Notes: generated from the letters alone by a model not told the origin. Shown: positions 24,216 through 33,530, counted from the first letter of the stretch. The stretch is DNA of 37,983 nt from Candidatus Omnitrophota bacterium (GCA_021108075.1 JAIORP010000144.1:1-37983); one strand, 5' to 3'. Numbers and translations: made by a program.

Positions 24216-26297
24216 TTATCCCGCTTGAATATTTGCCAGGAATGTCGGATAACGTTGATGAATCACATGGTTAATATCTTGATGATCCTGCTGACTTAAC
24301 GTCGGATCATCTTCTATCAGCTGTTTGGCTTCCTTGCGGGCGGTCTCCAATACATCCAACTGCGTGGCTGGATTGGCCACACGCAATTCACTCAAGCCAT
24401 GCTGATGCCGCCCAAAAAAACAACCGGGGCCACGAATCAACAAATCTTGCCGGGCTATCTCAAACCCGTTTGTGGTTGAAACGATGGCCTGCAACCGTTT
24501 TGTCCCTTCAGCATTATTTGGATCACCGATTAATAGACAATATCCATCATGTATACCACGTCCGATGCGTCCGCGCAACTGGTGCAACTGAGCCAAACCG
24601 AAACGCTCAGCATGCTCTATCACCATCACCGTCGCGTTAGGCACATCAATACCAACCTCTAAAACGGTTGTCGCAACCAGCATGTCTATCTTCCCTTCCT
24701 TATAATCTCGCATCACGGATTGAGTGTCCTGCGATTTCATCTGTCCATGCACCAAGCCAACCCGATAGGATTGAAAAACCTTGCTTTTGAAATGCTGATA
24801 CATGTCCTCTGCCGCTTTCAAATCCAACCGTTCAGACTCTTCCACCAAAGGGTATACAAAATAGGCCTGACGGCCCTGCTGCAACTGCTCCTTAACCAAC
24901 TGATAAACTTCTTGATTTTGTCCGTCAGAATACAACTGTGTATGAATTTGACCACGACCGGCTGGTAACTGATCAATAATCGAGACATCCAAATCACCAT
25001 AAAGGGTGATACACAACGTACGTGGAATCGGCGTGGCGGTCATGATCAGAATGTCCGGATTGGTTCCTTTTTCACCCAGCATCGCCCGTTGACGAACCCC
25101 AAATTTGTGCTGCTCATCAATCACCGCAAAACTCAAATCGTTAAACTCAATTTCTTCATTAATCACAGCGTGTGTTCCAATGACCACATGAATATCACCG
25201 GACTCGATTTGTTTATAAACAGCATCCCGTTCTTTTCTCTTAATCGAACTGACCAACAAAGCCACACGCATACCCGTCAGCGGTCCACCACAGCCAATCA
25301 TCTGTGTCAAATTATGATAGTGTTGCCGGGCAAGAATTTCTGTTGGCGCCATAATACAGGACTGATGGCCGTTCATATAAGAATTGAAACAGCCAAAAAC
25401 CGCGACAATGGTCTTCCCGGAGCCAACATCCCCTTGCAACAAACGCAGCATCGGCTTGGGTTCCCGCATATCCTGTCTAATCTCACGAATAACTTTGATT
25501 TGAGCAGCCGTGAGTATAAACGGGAATGAATGAATAAAACCCAAAACCTGGGCATCTTTAAGTTGATGCGCCATTCCCTTCTTCTGGACTATAAATTGCC
25601 GCCGCAACAAAATCGATATTTGATAGAAAAAGAATTCCTCAAAAGAAATTCGGCGCAAAGCTTCAGATTGGTCGTCAAACGATTCCGGATAATGTATAAA
25701 AAGCAAACTCCGCCGGATATTGTATAAATGATACTTGTTTCGAATAGGAACAGGAAGATGATCGTGAACTTCATCGATATATTTATCCAAGCAAGTTTTT
25801 GTGACCTTGCGAATATAGCGCTGCCCCATCCCTCTCGTCAGTGGATAGATGGGTACAATACGATTTGAATGCAAGTGTTCCTGATCATCCGCTTGAAGCT
25901 CTTCATATTCCGGGGATATCATCTGCAGATAGTTTTTATAGGTATCGATCTTTCCGTAAAGGATAAAACGTTTGCCGGTCTTGAAATATTTATTCAGGTA
26001 AGGCTGATTAAACCAGACACAACGTATACGGCCCGTTCCATCATCAAAAGTGACTTCGGTCACATGTTTCTTGGTATAATAACTTCGACGGGCACCTAAA
26101 TTTAAAACACGGCCTGTGATGGTTTGCCATTCCCCGGATTGTACTTTGGAAATAGGGGTGATTGTGCGCCTATCTTCATAACGGCGCGGAAAGAAATAAA
26201 GCAAATCTTCAATATGCTCTATCCCAAGTTTGTTGAACAATTTCTTTTTAGCTGGCCCAACTCCCTTGATATATTGGACTGATGTATTGGAAATCAT
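24216..26297 (-). CDS. recG: ATP-dependent DNA helicase RecG
   Basis: 693 residues. It reverses stalled replication forks and processes Holliday junctions. The N-terminal HhH-like VQYIKGVGPAKKKLFNKLGI and OB/wedge region (ITGRVLNLGARRSYY...VTEVTFDDGTGRIRCVWFN) are followed by the SF2 motor: RLLQGDVGSGKT (Walker A), VIDEQHKFGVRQR (DEQH box), TATPIPRT, VLEVGIDVPNATVMVIEHAERFGLAQLHQLRGRIGRG. The ATG at 26297 is chosen over a TTG nine codons upstream; neither has a clear ribosome site. The gene leads the minus-strand core block but is separated from rsmD by ~510 bp. Confidence 0.96.
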   Translation of the reverse strand: MISNTSVQYIKGVGPAKKKLFNKLGIEHIEDLLYFFPRRYEDRRTITPISKVQSGEWQTITGRVLNLGARRSYYTKKHVTEVTFDDGTGRIRCVWFNQPYLNKYFKTGKRFILYGKIDTYKNYLQMISPEYEELQADDQEHLHSNRIVPIYPLTRGMGQRYIRKVTKTCLDKYIDEVHDHLPVPIRNKYHLYNIRRSLLFIHYPESFDDQSEALRRISFEEFFFYQISILLRRQFIVQKKGMAHQLKDAQVLGFIHSFPFILTAAQIKVIREIRQDMREPKPMLRLLQGDVGSGKTIVAVFGCFNSYMNGHQSCIMAPTEILARQHYHNLTQMIGCGGPLTGMRVALLVSSIKRKERDAVYKQIESGDIHVVIGTHAVINEEIEFNDLSFAVIDEQHKFGVRQRAMLGEKGTNPDILIMTATPIPRTLCITLYGDLDVSIIDQLPAGRGQIHTQLYSDGQNQEVYQLVKEQLQQGRQAYFVYPLVEESERLDLKAAEDMYQHFKSKVFQSYRVGLVHGQMKSQDTQSVMRDYKEGKIDMLVATTVLEVGIDVPNATVMVIEHAERFGLAQLHQLRGRIGRGIHDGYCLLIGDPNNAEGTKRLQAIVSTTNGFEIARQDLLIRGPGCFFGRHQHGLSELRVANPATQLDVLETARKEAKQLIEDDPTLSQQDHQDINHVIHQRYPTFLANIQAG

Positions 26298-26349
26298 ATA
26301 TTTTGTGGATATGGAAAACCACAATTAAAACCGTGGTAATGTTGAAGTA

Positions 26350-26748
26350 TTAAAAGGATCGCATACGACTGATTTTTTTGGCTAACCGTTTACGATAATC
26401 GCGATCAAAGACTTCCTCAAAATCAAAATAGTTCATGAACTCATCCAGATTGTCTTCATCTGTTTTACTTAATACGTTGTTATCAATTAAGTTAAAAACA
26501 ATATGCCCGAAATCAGCTGTTTCTTTAATCCCCCAATGATCTAAAACCGTCATGGTCATCAGACCGAATCGCTGGATAAGAAGTTCTTTCATGCTTTCTA
26601 ATAATTCCCCACCCTTCACATGTTTGGAGGACTTGCATTTTTTCTGGGTGTAGTTAAGGGCCTCCATCACAAAAGCATACGCGTCTTCTTTGTATCTTGT
26701 ATCTTGCTCTGAAATGCGCTCAATAATATTTTGGATTTCTTTATTCAT
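26350..26748 (-). CDS. Minf_1886-family conserved protein
   Basis: 132 residues. The pattern RISEQDTRYKEDAYAFVMEALNYTQKK, then VKGGELLESMKELLIQRFG, VLDHWGIKETADFGHIVFNLI and FMNYFDFEEVFD matches a conserved hypothetical family found mainly in Planctomycetes, Verrucomicrobia and relatives, including Omnitrophota. It is acidic, mostly helical and has no signal peptide, so it is cytoplasmic. Function unknown. It lies 52 nt upstream of recG on the same strand and is probably co-transcribed. It is a useful lineage marker for this window. Confidence 0.85.
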   Translation of the reverse strand: MNKEIQNIIERISEQDTRYKEDAYAFVMEALNYTQKKCKSSKHVKGGELLESMKELLIQRFGLMTMTVLDHWGIKETADFGHIVFNLIDNNVLSKTDEDNLDEFMNYFDFEEVFDRDYRKRLAKKISRMRSF

Positions 26749-26839
26749 GGACTCTATGTTATCACAAATGAAATATTTAAATCAAGAATTATATTTTAAT
26801 TATTATTAAATATAGATATAAATAAGAAATTAAAGTTTA

Positions 26840-26869
26840 TTACAATTTTTCACTATTTTTTGTCATAAT
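26840..26869 (+). promoter_or_regulatory. Promoter of the membrane-protein gene, probably giving a leaderless mRNA
   Basis: TTACAA (26840-26845), 18-nt spacer, CATAAT (26864-26869). The expected start point, ~7 nt later, falls on the second ATG at 26876. There is no ribosome site before either ATG. Confidence 0.5.
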
Positions 26870-26875
26870 ATGTCC

Positions 26876-27403
26876 ATGAAATGGCGCAGAAATTTCATTT
26901 GGGAAGTCTATTTTTTTATCCTTTGTTTATTTATCGGCAACAAAGTCTATAATTTTCTTCACCCTGATGGGACGATCTATCTGTATCACTATATTTTTCG
27001 ACATTTTCATCCAACATTAGCTATTCCATTTATCCTCAACCTCTTACAACTTGTATGCACAATTTTCCATCTATGGCCCCTACTATTATTCATCTTCCGA
27101 AAAGAAGTCGGCTCTGTCAGAACGTGGCAGGTCCTTTTTGTCATCAAAATCATCCTGGACATGTCTGGTCAATCTTATGAGCTCTCATATCTTCGGTCCA
27201 CATATCATGATAGTCCATCGACCTTTATTTTTGTCCTCATTGGCAGCATTTCCACCTATGTTCCTTTGTATATGGCTTGCTTCATTAATGCGTTTATGCG
27301 AAAAAAATGGATAGAAAATCTCGCCCGTGATGAAGCCAGATTCAAAGCGAAAAAAGAAAAAAAAGCAAAGCGCAGACAAAAAAAAACAGATTCCTTAGCG
27401 TAA
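26876..27403 (+). CDS. Integral membrane protein of unknown function
   Basis: 175 residues. About four hydrophobic spans are visible: FIWEVYFFILCLFIGNKVY, PFILNLLQLVCTIFHLWPLLLFIF, WQVLFVIKIILDM and FIFVLIGSISTYVPLYMACFI. They are followed by a strongly basic tail (RFKAKKEKKAKRRQKK) that should be cytoplasmic. No family is recognised. It is the only plus-strand gene in the right half, convergent with the RND transporter, whose stop is 36 nt away. The ATG at 26876 is preferred over that at 26870 because the promoter -10 box abuts it. A short A-run/T-run after the stop is at most a weak terminator. Confidence 0.7.
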   Translation: MKWRRNFIWEVYFFILCLFIGNKVYNFLHPDGTIYLYHYIFRHFHPTLAIPFILNLLQLVCTIFHLWPLLLFIFRKEVGSVRTWQVLFVIKIILDMSGQSYELSYLRSTYHDSPSTFIFVLIGSISTYVPLYMACFINAFMRKKWIENLARDEARFKAKKEKKAKRRQKKTDSLA

Positions 27404-27439
27404 AAAAATCCGTTTTTCCCTGAAAACTTTAAAATACCA

Positions 27440-30400
27440 CTATTTATCTCTTAAAATCACGTCATAGTAAGTTCGCAAAACCAACCATTTCAAATGCATG
27501 CCCTCAGGTGTTTGGGCCAGTTTTCTTAATTCCTGGTCATTGAGCGATACCAGTTCTCTTTTAAAACGAACGAGAATCTTTTCCATCAATTTAGGCCCGT
27601 AATCCCCCAGGTCTTCCAGTGACATTTTCAGGAGAAACAGTTTATAAGGCAAGATGCTGTCATTCAGCCATAAAATAAGCCGAGGAATTTTTTTGAATCG
27701 AGGTAATTTGACATCCGTCTCTTTTGTTAAGCGTGTGATAAGAGCGGGGAGATCCACCTCAGGATGATCAAAATCTCTCTTTCTGAATTTATAATGCCCC
27801 CGGCGTAAAATCTTCTCAATAATATCATCGATGATAGCATAAAAACACGGGATAACAATTAATGTGATGCAGGTCGCAAATAACAATCCCCAAATAATGG
27901 CTAAACCCATGGGTTTTAAGAATGGATCCCCACCCCCAATCCCATAAGCAACCGAAACAAGTCCGCCAATTGTTGTTATGGTTGTCATAAGTACGGGCCG
28001 TAGCCGCGTCCGGCCGGCTTCAATAAGTGATTCTCGGCGGCCTTTACCACTGATCCTTAAACGGTTGATAAAGTCAACCAGGACAACCGAATCATTCACC
28101 ACAATACCCGTCAAACCAACCGCCCCCATAAGGGCGAAAAAACTGATCGGTTGGCCATGCAACATGAAGGCGATCAAGATACCTAAAAACCCGAATGGAA
28201 TGGCTGTCATAACAATTAACGGTTGGACCATTGAATGAAATATTGCAGTTAAAATAATGAAAATGAGAAATAATGCGACGATGAAGGAAAACAATAAGTT
28301 TGCCTGGGTTTCTTGCTGTTCTTCGTATTCACCCCCAAATTTGAGAGAATAGCCAAAAAAATTATTGGTAATATTTTTGAATTCTTTTTTTAATCTTTGG
28401 TTCACAATCGATGATGTGGCAGTATCGCTATCAACATCAGCGGTCACGTACACCGCCCGCTTACCATTTAAATGAGTAATGGCGTATAGACCTTCACGTT
28501 CAACAATCGTGGCCACCGATCCCAGAGGGACCAGGTTGCCCTCACGGTTGCGGACGAGAATCTTCTCAAAATCAGAAATGTCATTGCGGTACTCCTCTGG
28601 AAAACGCACAATCACCTGTATCTCCTCTTCAGCTTTTAAGGGCTTCACACTGGTCGCGACGCCCCCTTTGAAAGCATAACGGACCGTTGTGGCAATATCT
28701 TCAATTGTGAGTAAATACTTCTTGGCTTTCTCTTCATTCACTTTAATGCTTAACTCTTTTTTACCATATTCATAATTCGAACTCACGTCGGAAACGCCGG
28801 GAATCGTATCCAAATAATCGACAATCTGGTTGGCGATGATATTCATCACCTCAAACTTATCCCCCTTGATGGCGACCTCAACCGCTTTTCCTGTCGGCGG
28901 CCCCTCTTTGTGCGAGTGAAAATATAATTTATCAAAGCCTTCAATCGAATCGAACTTTTCGCGCAGCGTGTCTTGAATCTCTTTAGGAGTCCGGGTTCTT
29001 TGCTGCATCGGAGTTAAAAATACGGTTAATTGGGCAAGGTGGGATCCATTCTTGGCATTGGGATCAAACCCTCTCTCATTCGTAATACTACCGATGAAGG
29101 AACGATAGGAATCAAGCTCAGTTTCTGGAAGAGTCGTAATAAGTTCTTCAACAGGTTTGATTAATTCTTCCATTTGTTCTAAAGATGTGCCTTTCGGCGC
29201 TTCAGCACGGATGTAGAAATCCTCAATACCTTCACCTGTGAACATAATGACTTTGATTTTATAGACGTATAGTGCAAACCAAATAGTAAAAACAAAACCT
29301 GCGATCAAGCCGATAACAACCAGGTAACGATGAGATAAAACGCCCTTTAATATTTTAAGGTAAAAATTCGTTAAACTGTTAAACCACCCCTTCTTCGGCT
29401 TCTTTTTCTTATCCGGGGAGAGAACATATTTTCCCGGACGTATAAAATCTGCCAGATGCGATGGAAGGATAAAAAAGGCTTCTATCAGCGAAGCGCCTAA
29501 GGCTAATATGACAACGATCGGAATTTCACGGATGAATTTTCCAATGATATCAGGGATAAACAACAAAGGCCCAAAAGCAGCAACTGTGGTTAAAATGGTG
29601 GCTGTGACCGGCGCGATAACTTCAGAGGTCCCTTTAACCGCCGCTTCTCTGGGATGCATGCCCTGCTCAATATAACGGTACACATTCTCCGATACAATAA
29701 TCCCATCATCGACCAGCATCCCCAGGACCAAAATGAGACCCAGCATTGACACAAGGTTTATACTGACCCCCAACGCATTCATGGCAAAGAAACATGTGAA
29801 CAAAGCTATGGGAATACCCATTGCTGTGGTAATCGCCGGGATCGGGTCCAAAAAGAGAAAAAGGATGATGACAACTAAAAGGAAACCAATCGCCCCGTTC
29901 GTTTTCAAGACCCCTAAACGTCTTTTCACATAGAAAGAAATGTCATTAGCGATTTCAATATCCATCCCCGCCGGCAATGTGTTTTTGAACTGATCAATAA
30001 CGGCATTGACCTTATCAACGACCTTGATAATATCCGACGTTTCATTTTTGACGACAACCATACCCAAGGAGCGTTTTCCCTTGGTCCGGGCGATCCGTTC
30101 CATGTCTTCATATGTGGATTTGACATTGGCAACATCACCGACTCTGAGCCAATTTCCGGCATCATTCGCCCGAATAATAACATCTTCAATTTCATGAGCT
30201 TTGTTAAACTCCCCTGTCGTGCGGATATTGAATTCTTCTTGCGAAGTGGTCAAATGCCCGCCAGGCAAGGTGATATTTCGCGAACGCAGGGCATCCATCA
30301 CCTCATTAATGGAAACATAATATTCTCTGAGTTTATCCGGGTCAACTTCAATATGAAATTCAGGGTCTCTCCAACCCAGCCGATTGACATTGGCGACACC

Positions 30401-30904
30401 GTTAATGTTCAGGATGATATCTTCCAGGCTTTCGGCATACTCCCGACGTTGAGACTCCGACTCACCACCGCTTAAAGAAATTTCCAAAACGGGAATCTCT
30501 TTACTGCGCAGCTCGAAAATAACAGGATCATCTTTGACGCCTTCAGGAAGATTGCTAATCCGGTCAACAGCGCGTTCGATATCATCAACCACTTGCCGTT
30601 TGTCTGACGCCTTTGGGTCAATGGTTATACCAATCACAGATTGACCTTCTTCAGACCCGGACGTGATCTCTTTAATCCCGCTGATCCCCTTAATTTCTTT
30701 TTCAATCGGAATCGTGACAAACTTCTCCACGTCTTCCGTTGGGGCCCCAGGATAAATGGTTGTGATGGTCACGAGATCATAATCAACTTGCGGGAAGGCT
30801 TCTTTGCGCAGTTTGAACATGGCAAAAATCCCCATAATGATGATTAAGAAAGATATCAAGTTGATGAGGACTGAATTTTTAACAGAAAAATGAGCTAATT
30901 TCAT
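27440..30904 (-). CDS. RND-family efflux permease (AcrB/HAE-like) with a long C-terminal tail
   Basis: 1154 residues. An inner-membrane proton-driven exporter: 12 TM topology with two large periplasmic domains. The N-terminus SVKNSVLINLISFLIIIMGIFA, TM4 VLGMLVDDGIIVSENVYRYI (the DD pair of the proton relay) and TM10 GLTGIVVNDSVVLVDFINRL are visible. At the position of the AcrB TM10 lysine this protein has Asn, as in a known RND subgroup with the VNDS motif. After the last TM, about 110 residues form an extra soluble tail (from YKFRKRDFDHPEVDLP to the end), unusual for AcrB-like proteins. It follows tolC and marR in one operon. No membrane-fusion (adaptor) gene is present next to it. Confidence 0.93.
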   Translation of the reverse strand: MKLAHFSVKNSVLINLISFLIIIMGIFAMFKLRKEAFPQVDYDLVTITTIYPGAPTEDVEKFVTIPIEKEIKGISGIKEITSGSEEGQSVIGITIDPKASDKRQVVDDIERAVDRISNLPEGVKDDPVIFELRSKEIPVLEISLSGGESESQRREYAESLEDIILNINGVANVNRLGWRDPEFHIEVDPDKLREYYVSINEVMDALRSRNITLPGGHLTTSQEEFNIRTTGEFNKAHEIEDVIIRANDAGNWLRVGDVANVKSTYEDMERIARTKGKRSLGMVVVKNETSDIIKVVDKVNAVIDQFKNTLPAGMDIEIANDISFYVKRRLGVLKTNGAIGFLLVVIILFLFLDPIPAITTAMGIPIALFTCFFAMNALGVSINLVSMLGLILVLGMLVDDGIIVSENVYRYIEQGMHPREAAVKGTSEVIAPVTATILTTVAAFGPLLFIPDIIGKFIREIPIVVILALGASLIEAFFILPSHLADFIRPGKYVLSPDKKKKPKKGWFNSLTNFYLKILKGVLSHRYLVVIGLIAGFVFTIWFALYVYKIKVIMFTGEGIEDFYIRAEAPKGTSLEQMEELIKPVEELITTLPETELDSYRSFIGSITNERGFDPNAKNGSHLAQLTVFLTPMQQRTRTPKEIQDTLREKFDSIEGFDKLYFHSHKEGPPTGKAVEVAIKGDKFEVMNIIANQIVDYLDTIPGVSDVSSNYEYGKKELSIKVNEEKAKKYLLTIEDIATTVRYAFKGGVATSVKPLKAEEEIQVIVRFPEEYRNDISDFEKILVRNREGNLVPLGSVATIVEREGLYAITHLNGKRAVYVTADVDSDTATSSIVNQRLKKEFKNITNNFFGYSLKFGGEYEEQQETQANLLFSFIVALFLIFIILTAIFHSMVQPLIVMTAIPFGFLGILIAFMLHGQPISFFALMGAVGLTGIVVNDSVVLVDFINRLRISGKGRRESLIEAGRTRLRPVLMTTITTIGGLVSVAYGIGGGDPFLKPMGLAIIWGLLFATCITLIVIPCFYAIIDDIIEKILRRGHYKFRKRDFDHPEVDLPALITRLTKETDVKLPRFKKIPRLILWLNDSILPYKLFLLKMSLEDLGDYGPKLMEKILVRFKRELVSLNDQELRKLAQTPEGMHLKWLVLRTYYDVILRDK

Positions 30905-30930
30905 TGTCGACTCTTTATGTTAAACAGAAC

Positions 30931-30942
30931 TAAACTTCGCTT
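30931..30942 (-). promoter_or_regulatory. Partial match to the MarR operator upstream of the RND gene
   Basis: AAGCGAAGTTTA on the minus strand shares AGCGAAG-T-A with the palindrome TTAGCGAAGCTAA before marR. It is about 30 nt upstream of the RND start in a 173-nt gap. A second regulatory site or chance. Confidence 0.25.
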
Positions 30943-31077
30943 AAGAACAAGGATAGAATTCATACAGGTATATTTTGAATCAGTTGTTTGGAACAAGAAA
31001 TATGTTGCTACACCACAGGTAAAAAATATGATTATTATCTGATCGAAATCTCATTGCCGAACAAATATTGGGTAAAT

Positions 31078-32583
31078 TTAAATTTTACCATCCCAGTACT
31101 GATGAAGGAGGGTTCCTTCTTTTTTAAACAGATCGATTTTAGAAATGTAATATTGAAATTTGGCTTCGGCCGCTTCGATACGGGCCTGACTGGTGTCGTC
31201 TTGAAAACGAATAATCGTGTCTGTATCTGAGCGGCCGCGGTTGAATCTTTTTTCTTCTTCCTTTAATTTTTCAGCTTGAAGAAGGGCGATATCCTCACCA
31301 TTGACGGCAACGGTCTTCAGAACATGACAAAGTTGCACCTGGTCGATAATATCAATCGTGATGATCCTTTCAATGTATTTCATATTTAAGACCGCCCGGG
31401 CTTTCTCGAGCTTCGCGGCATCGTATTCTGACTCAGCCAATGTATTTTCAAAGGGAATAGAAATCGAAACGCCAGCGCTAAAATAAGAATTATCCTCTTC
31501 GCCTAGCTTGTTGTACGCGTGCGGGAAATGGTCATCAAGGCCATTACGTGCTAAAGTCGCTTCTAAATTAATTTCAGGCCACAAATTTTGCTTCTTCATA
31601 GACAGTCTAATTTTTCGTAAATCAATAACATTTTTTAACTGTTGATAATCCTTTCGCTGTTGAAAGGCCTTTTTTAACGATTTGTCTAGTTCCGGTGCTC
31701 CATTTGTCAACATAAACTTGTCCGTTGGTTCAATACGGATAACATCATTGTCAATATTGATTAACAATTTCAGAATATTCTCCATCGTTGCAATTTGATT
31801 TTTCGCAAGGATCAATTGATTAACTCTGTTTTTATAGTTCGCTTCCGATGCTAATACCTCTGGTTTTTCCGTAAGGCCATCCGCTAATTTTTCTGTATTT
31901 AAATCAAACAATTTCTTGGCCTGATCAACCATATCTTCAACAATACGGCTCTTCTCAATTTGTAGAACGAGATCCCAATAAGCTTTTTGCACATGAGCAA
32001 GATGAGTTTCAATCTTATCCAGCGAATAAATACGGACATTTTCCACATCAATTTGAGTGATTTTCACATTACCGCGGTCCTGAAGCCCAAAAAAATTTTT
32101 ACCCAACTCTTGTTTCATCTGGAAGCTCGCGGTCACATCGTGACTGGGATTTTGAGTAGAGAAAGAGGAGTCTGACCACGTTCGCGTATTCTCCAGCCCG
32201 GCGGTCACAGTCATTCCCGTCGGCAATTTCTTTGTTAAGGATAAATTATATTCATTAGTTAATGTTTTTTCACCGGCAAAACTGGTAGCGGCTTTCAGCT
32301 GATCATTTTTATATTGAATTTGGGCATTGATGACCGTGTCATAGATTGATTCAGCGACACCTTCATTTGTCTTAGCGATTAAAACATCGTATTTCGCAAG
32401 CTGAATTTCGAAATTATTCTGCAATGCCAATGTCATCGACTCATTCAGTGATAAGGTATAAATCTTGTCTCCCGGATTCTGGGCGGTTTTGATGTTCGCC
32501 TCCTGGGCATTAACAAATAACGCATGCGAAAAAACACATAACACGGCAACAAAAATTTTTATTCTCCAATGCGCGCTTTTCAT
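31078..32583 (-). CDS. TolC-family outer membrane efflux protein
   Basis: 501 residues. A cleavable signal peptide (residues 1-~26, IFVAVLCVFSHALFVNAQ) targets it to the periplasm and outer membrane. SLNESMTLALQNNFEIQLAKYDVLIAK opens the first OEP repeat; long helical hairpins follow (YWDLVLQIEKSRIVEDMVDQ, and ESEYDAAKLEKARAVLNMKY in the second repeat). It forms the exit duct for the RND pump encoded downstream. Its start overlaps the marR stop by 4 nt (ATGA), indicating translational coupling. Confidence 0.92.
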   Translation of the reverse strand: MKSAHWRIKIFVAVLCVFSHALFVNAQEANIKTAQNPGDKIYTLSLNESMTLALQNNFEIQLAKYDVLIAKTNEGVAESIYDTVINAQIQYKNDQLKAATSFAGEKTLTNEYNLSLTKKLPTGMTVTAGLENTRTWSDSSFSTQNPSHDVTASFQMKQELGKNFFGLQDRGNVKITQIDVENVRIYSLDKIETHLAHVQKAYWDLVLQIEKSRIVEDMVDQAKKLFDLNTEKLADGLTEKPEVLASEANYKNRVNQLILAKNQIATMENILKLLINIDNDVIRIEPTDKFMLTNGAPELDKSLKKAFQQRKDYQQLKNVIDLRKIRLSMKKQNLWPEINLEATLARNGLDDHFPHAYNKLGEEDNSYFSAGVSISIPFENTLAESEYDAAKLEKARAVLNMKYIERIITIDIIDQVQLCHVLKTVAVNGEDIALLQAEKLKEEEKRFNRGRSDTDTIIRFQDDTSQARIEAAEAKFQYYISKIDLFKKEGTLLHQYWDGKI

Positions 32584-33029
32584 GAGATTATCCTTTGTAT
32601 TTTCCTGATTATATTTAAATAATTCATTCGATCCTCATTCGATAATTTGCTGAGTATATTTATCCATTTAAACTCAATCACTTCTTTAAGCTTAGTCAAA
32701 ACACGTTCACCCTTGGCTGTTAAAGAAATATTCACAACTCGTCGGTCATTCTTATCAACCAGACGCTTAACATGTCCGGACTTGACCAATCGGTCAATAA
32801 TACCACTTGCTGTTGACGCGCGGATGTCCAGTTCCTGGCGTATATCAGAAATCCTGCAAAGATCTTTCTCACATAAAATGAGCATCGTAAAAATTTGCGC
32901 ATGAGGAATGTTAATAGATTTAAAAAAATCAAAACTTATTTTGCGGGCTAAACGCGGCATGGCTACAGCCAATTCTTTGGCCATCGCGTCGATATTGACT
33001 CCGTCTGTTTTTAACATTCCATGAACCAT
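32580..33029 (-). CDS. MarR-family transcriptional regulator
   Basis: 149 residues. A winged helix is visible: LCRISDIRQELDIRASTASGIIDRLVKSGHVKRLVDKNDRRVVNISLTAKG, with the DRR wing motif of MarR proteins. N- and C-terminal helices would dimerise. AAAGG stands before the ATG. It is the first gene of the marR-tolC-RND operon, whose promoter carries a palindrome at the transcription start, so it most likely represses its own operon until an inducer binds. Confidence 0.92.
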   Translation of the reverse strand: MVHGMLKTDGVNIDAMAKELAVAMPRLARKISFDFFKSINIPHAQIFTMLILCEKDLCRISDIRQELDIRASTASGIIDRLVKSGHVKRLVDKNDRRVVNISLTAKGERVLTKLKEVIEFKWINILSKLSNEDRMNYLNIIRKIQRIIS

Positions 33030-33046
33030 GGTTCCCTTTGAATTAA

Positions 33047-33059
33047 TTAGCTTCGCTAA
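33047..33059. promoter_or_regulatory. Candidate MarR operator
   Basis: Perfect inverted repeat TTAGC-TTC-GCTAA covering the expected transcription start (~33053) of the marR promoter. Size and position fit a MarR-type operator that blocks RNA polymerase. Confidence 0.6.
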
Positions 33060-33088
33060 CTATTATCACAGAAAATGTTTAGTGTCAA
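33060..33088 (-). promoter_or_regulatory. Promoter of the marR-tolC-RND operon
   Basis: Minus strand TTGACA (33083-33088), 17-nt spacer, TAATAG (33060-33065); leader of about 24 nt to the ATG at 33029. Confidence 0.75.
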
Positions 33089-33119
33089 GCGTTTATGCGC
33101 TAAAAATATATAAAAAAAC

Positions 33120-33170
33120 AAAGGGGACTGTTGTGATAGAACACATAAACACGACAACCCCCCTTTTTTT
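33120..33170. terminator. Bidirectional terminator after the PII pseudogene
   Basis: AAAGGGG ... CCCCTTT arms (33120-33126 with 33160-33166) plus an inner GTTGT/ACAAC pairing with small bulges, flanked by T-runs on both strands. On the minus strand it stands ~28 nt after the old stop of the PII gene, and it may have been kept because it insulates the marR promoter. Confidence 0.55.
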
Positions 33171-33197
33171 CACTTTTAAGACGAGAAAACAAATTGG

Positions 33198-33530
33198 TTA
33201 ACCTATGTCACTGCTTCCTTTTTCTGACGTTCTGATGCGTATGCAATACGGCAAGTCTAAAAATAAAATCTTACCATCACCGGTATTGCCAGTTTTAACA
33301 CCTTTAAGGATCACTTTAATAGTCGCCTGAACGAATCATCATTAACAACAATTTCTAATCTTATCTTTTATAAATAATTAATTTCATGGACAACACCACG
33401 ATAGTTTGCACTGTATCCTTTCTATTGGATACCCCCGAGGACACTCGTGACAGTCATTTTGTAGATGTCACTGTTAAACAATTCTTGCTTCCGATATTGA
33501 TCGTTATTTTGTTCTTTTCTTTATTTATCT
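33198..33530 (-). pseudogene. Decayed nitrogen regulatory protein PII (GlnB/GlnK)
   Basis: About 333 nt, matching the ~112-codon length of PII. Read across three frames, the minus strand gives an N-terminal KITINI, then KMTVTSVLGGIQ-stop-KGYSANYRG (the GMTVTEVxGxGxQKG...YRG T-loop region), EINYL-stop-KIRLEIVVNDD (xVDFLPKVKIEIVVxDD), a frameshift, then ATIKVILKGVKTGNTGDGK and IRIRTSEKG (TGxxGDGKIFV...RIRTGE, the B- and C-loops). Two in-frame stops and at least two frameshifts mean it cannot make a PII protein. PII senses ATP/ADP and 2-oxoglutarate and controls nitrogen uptake and assimilation. No amtB or glnA is nearby. The identification rests on the ordered motif matches. Confidence 0.82.
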
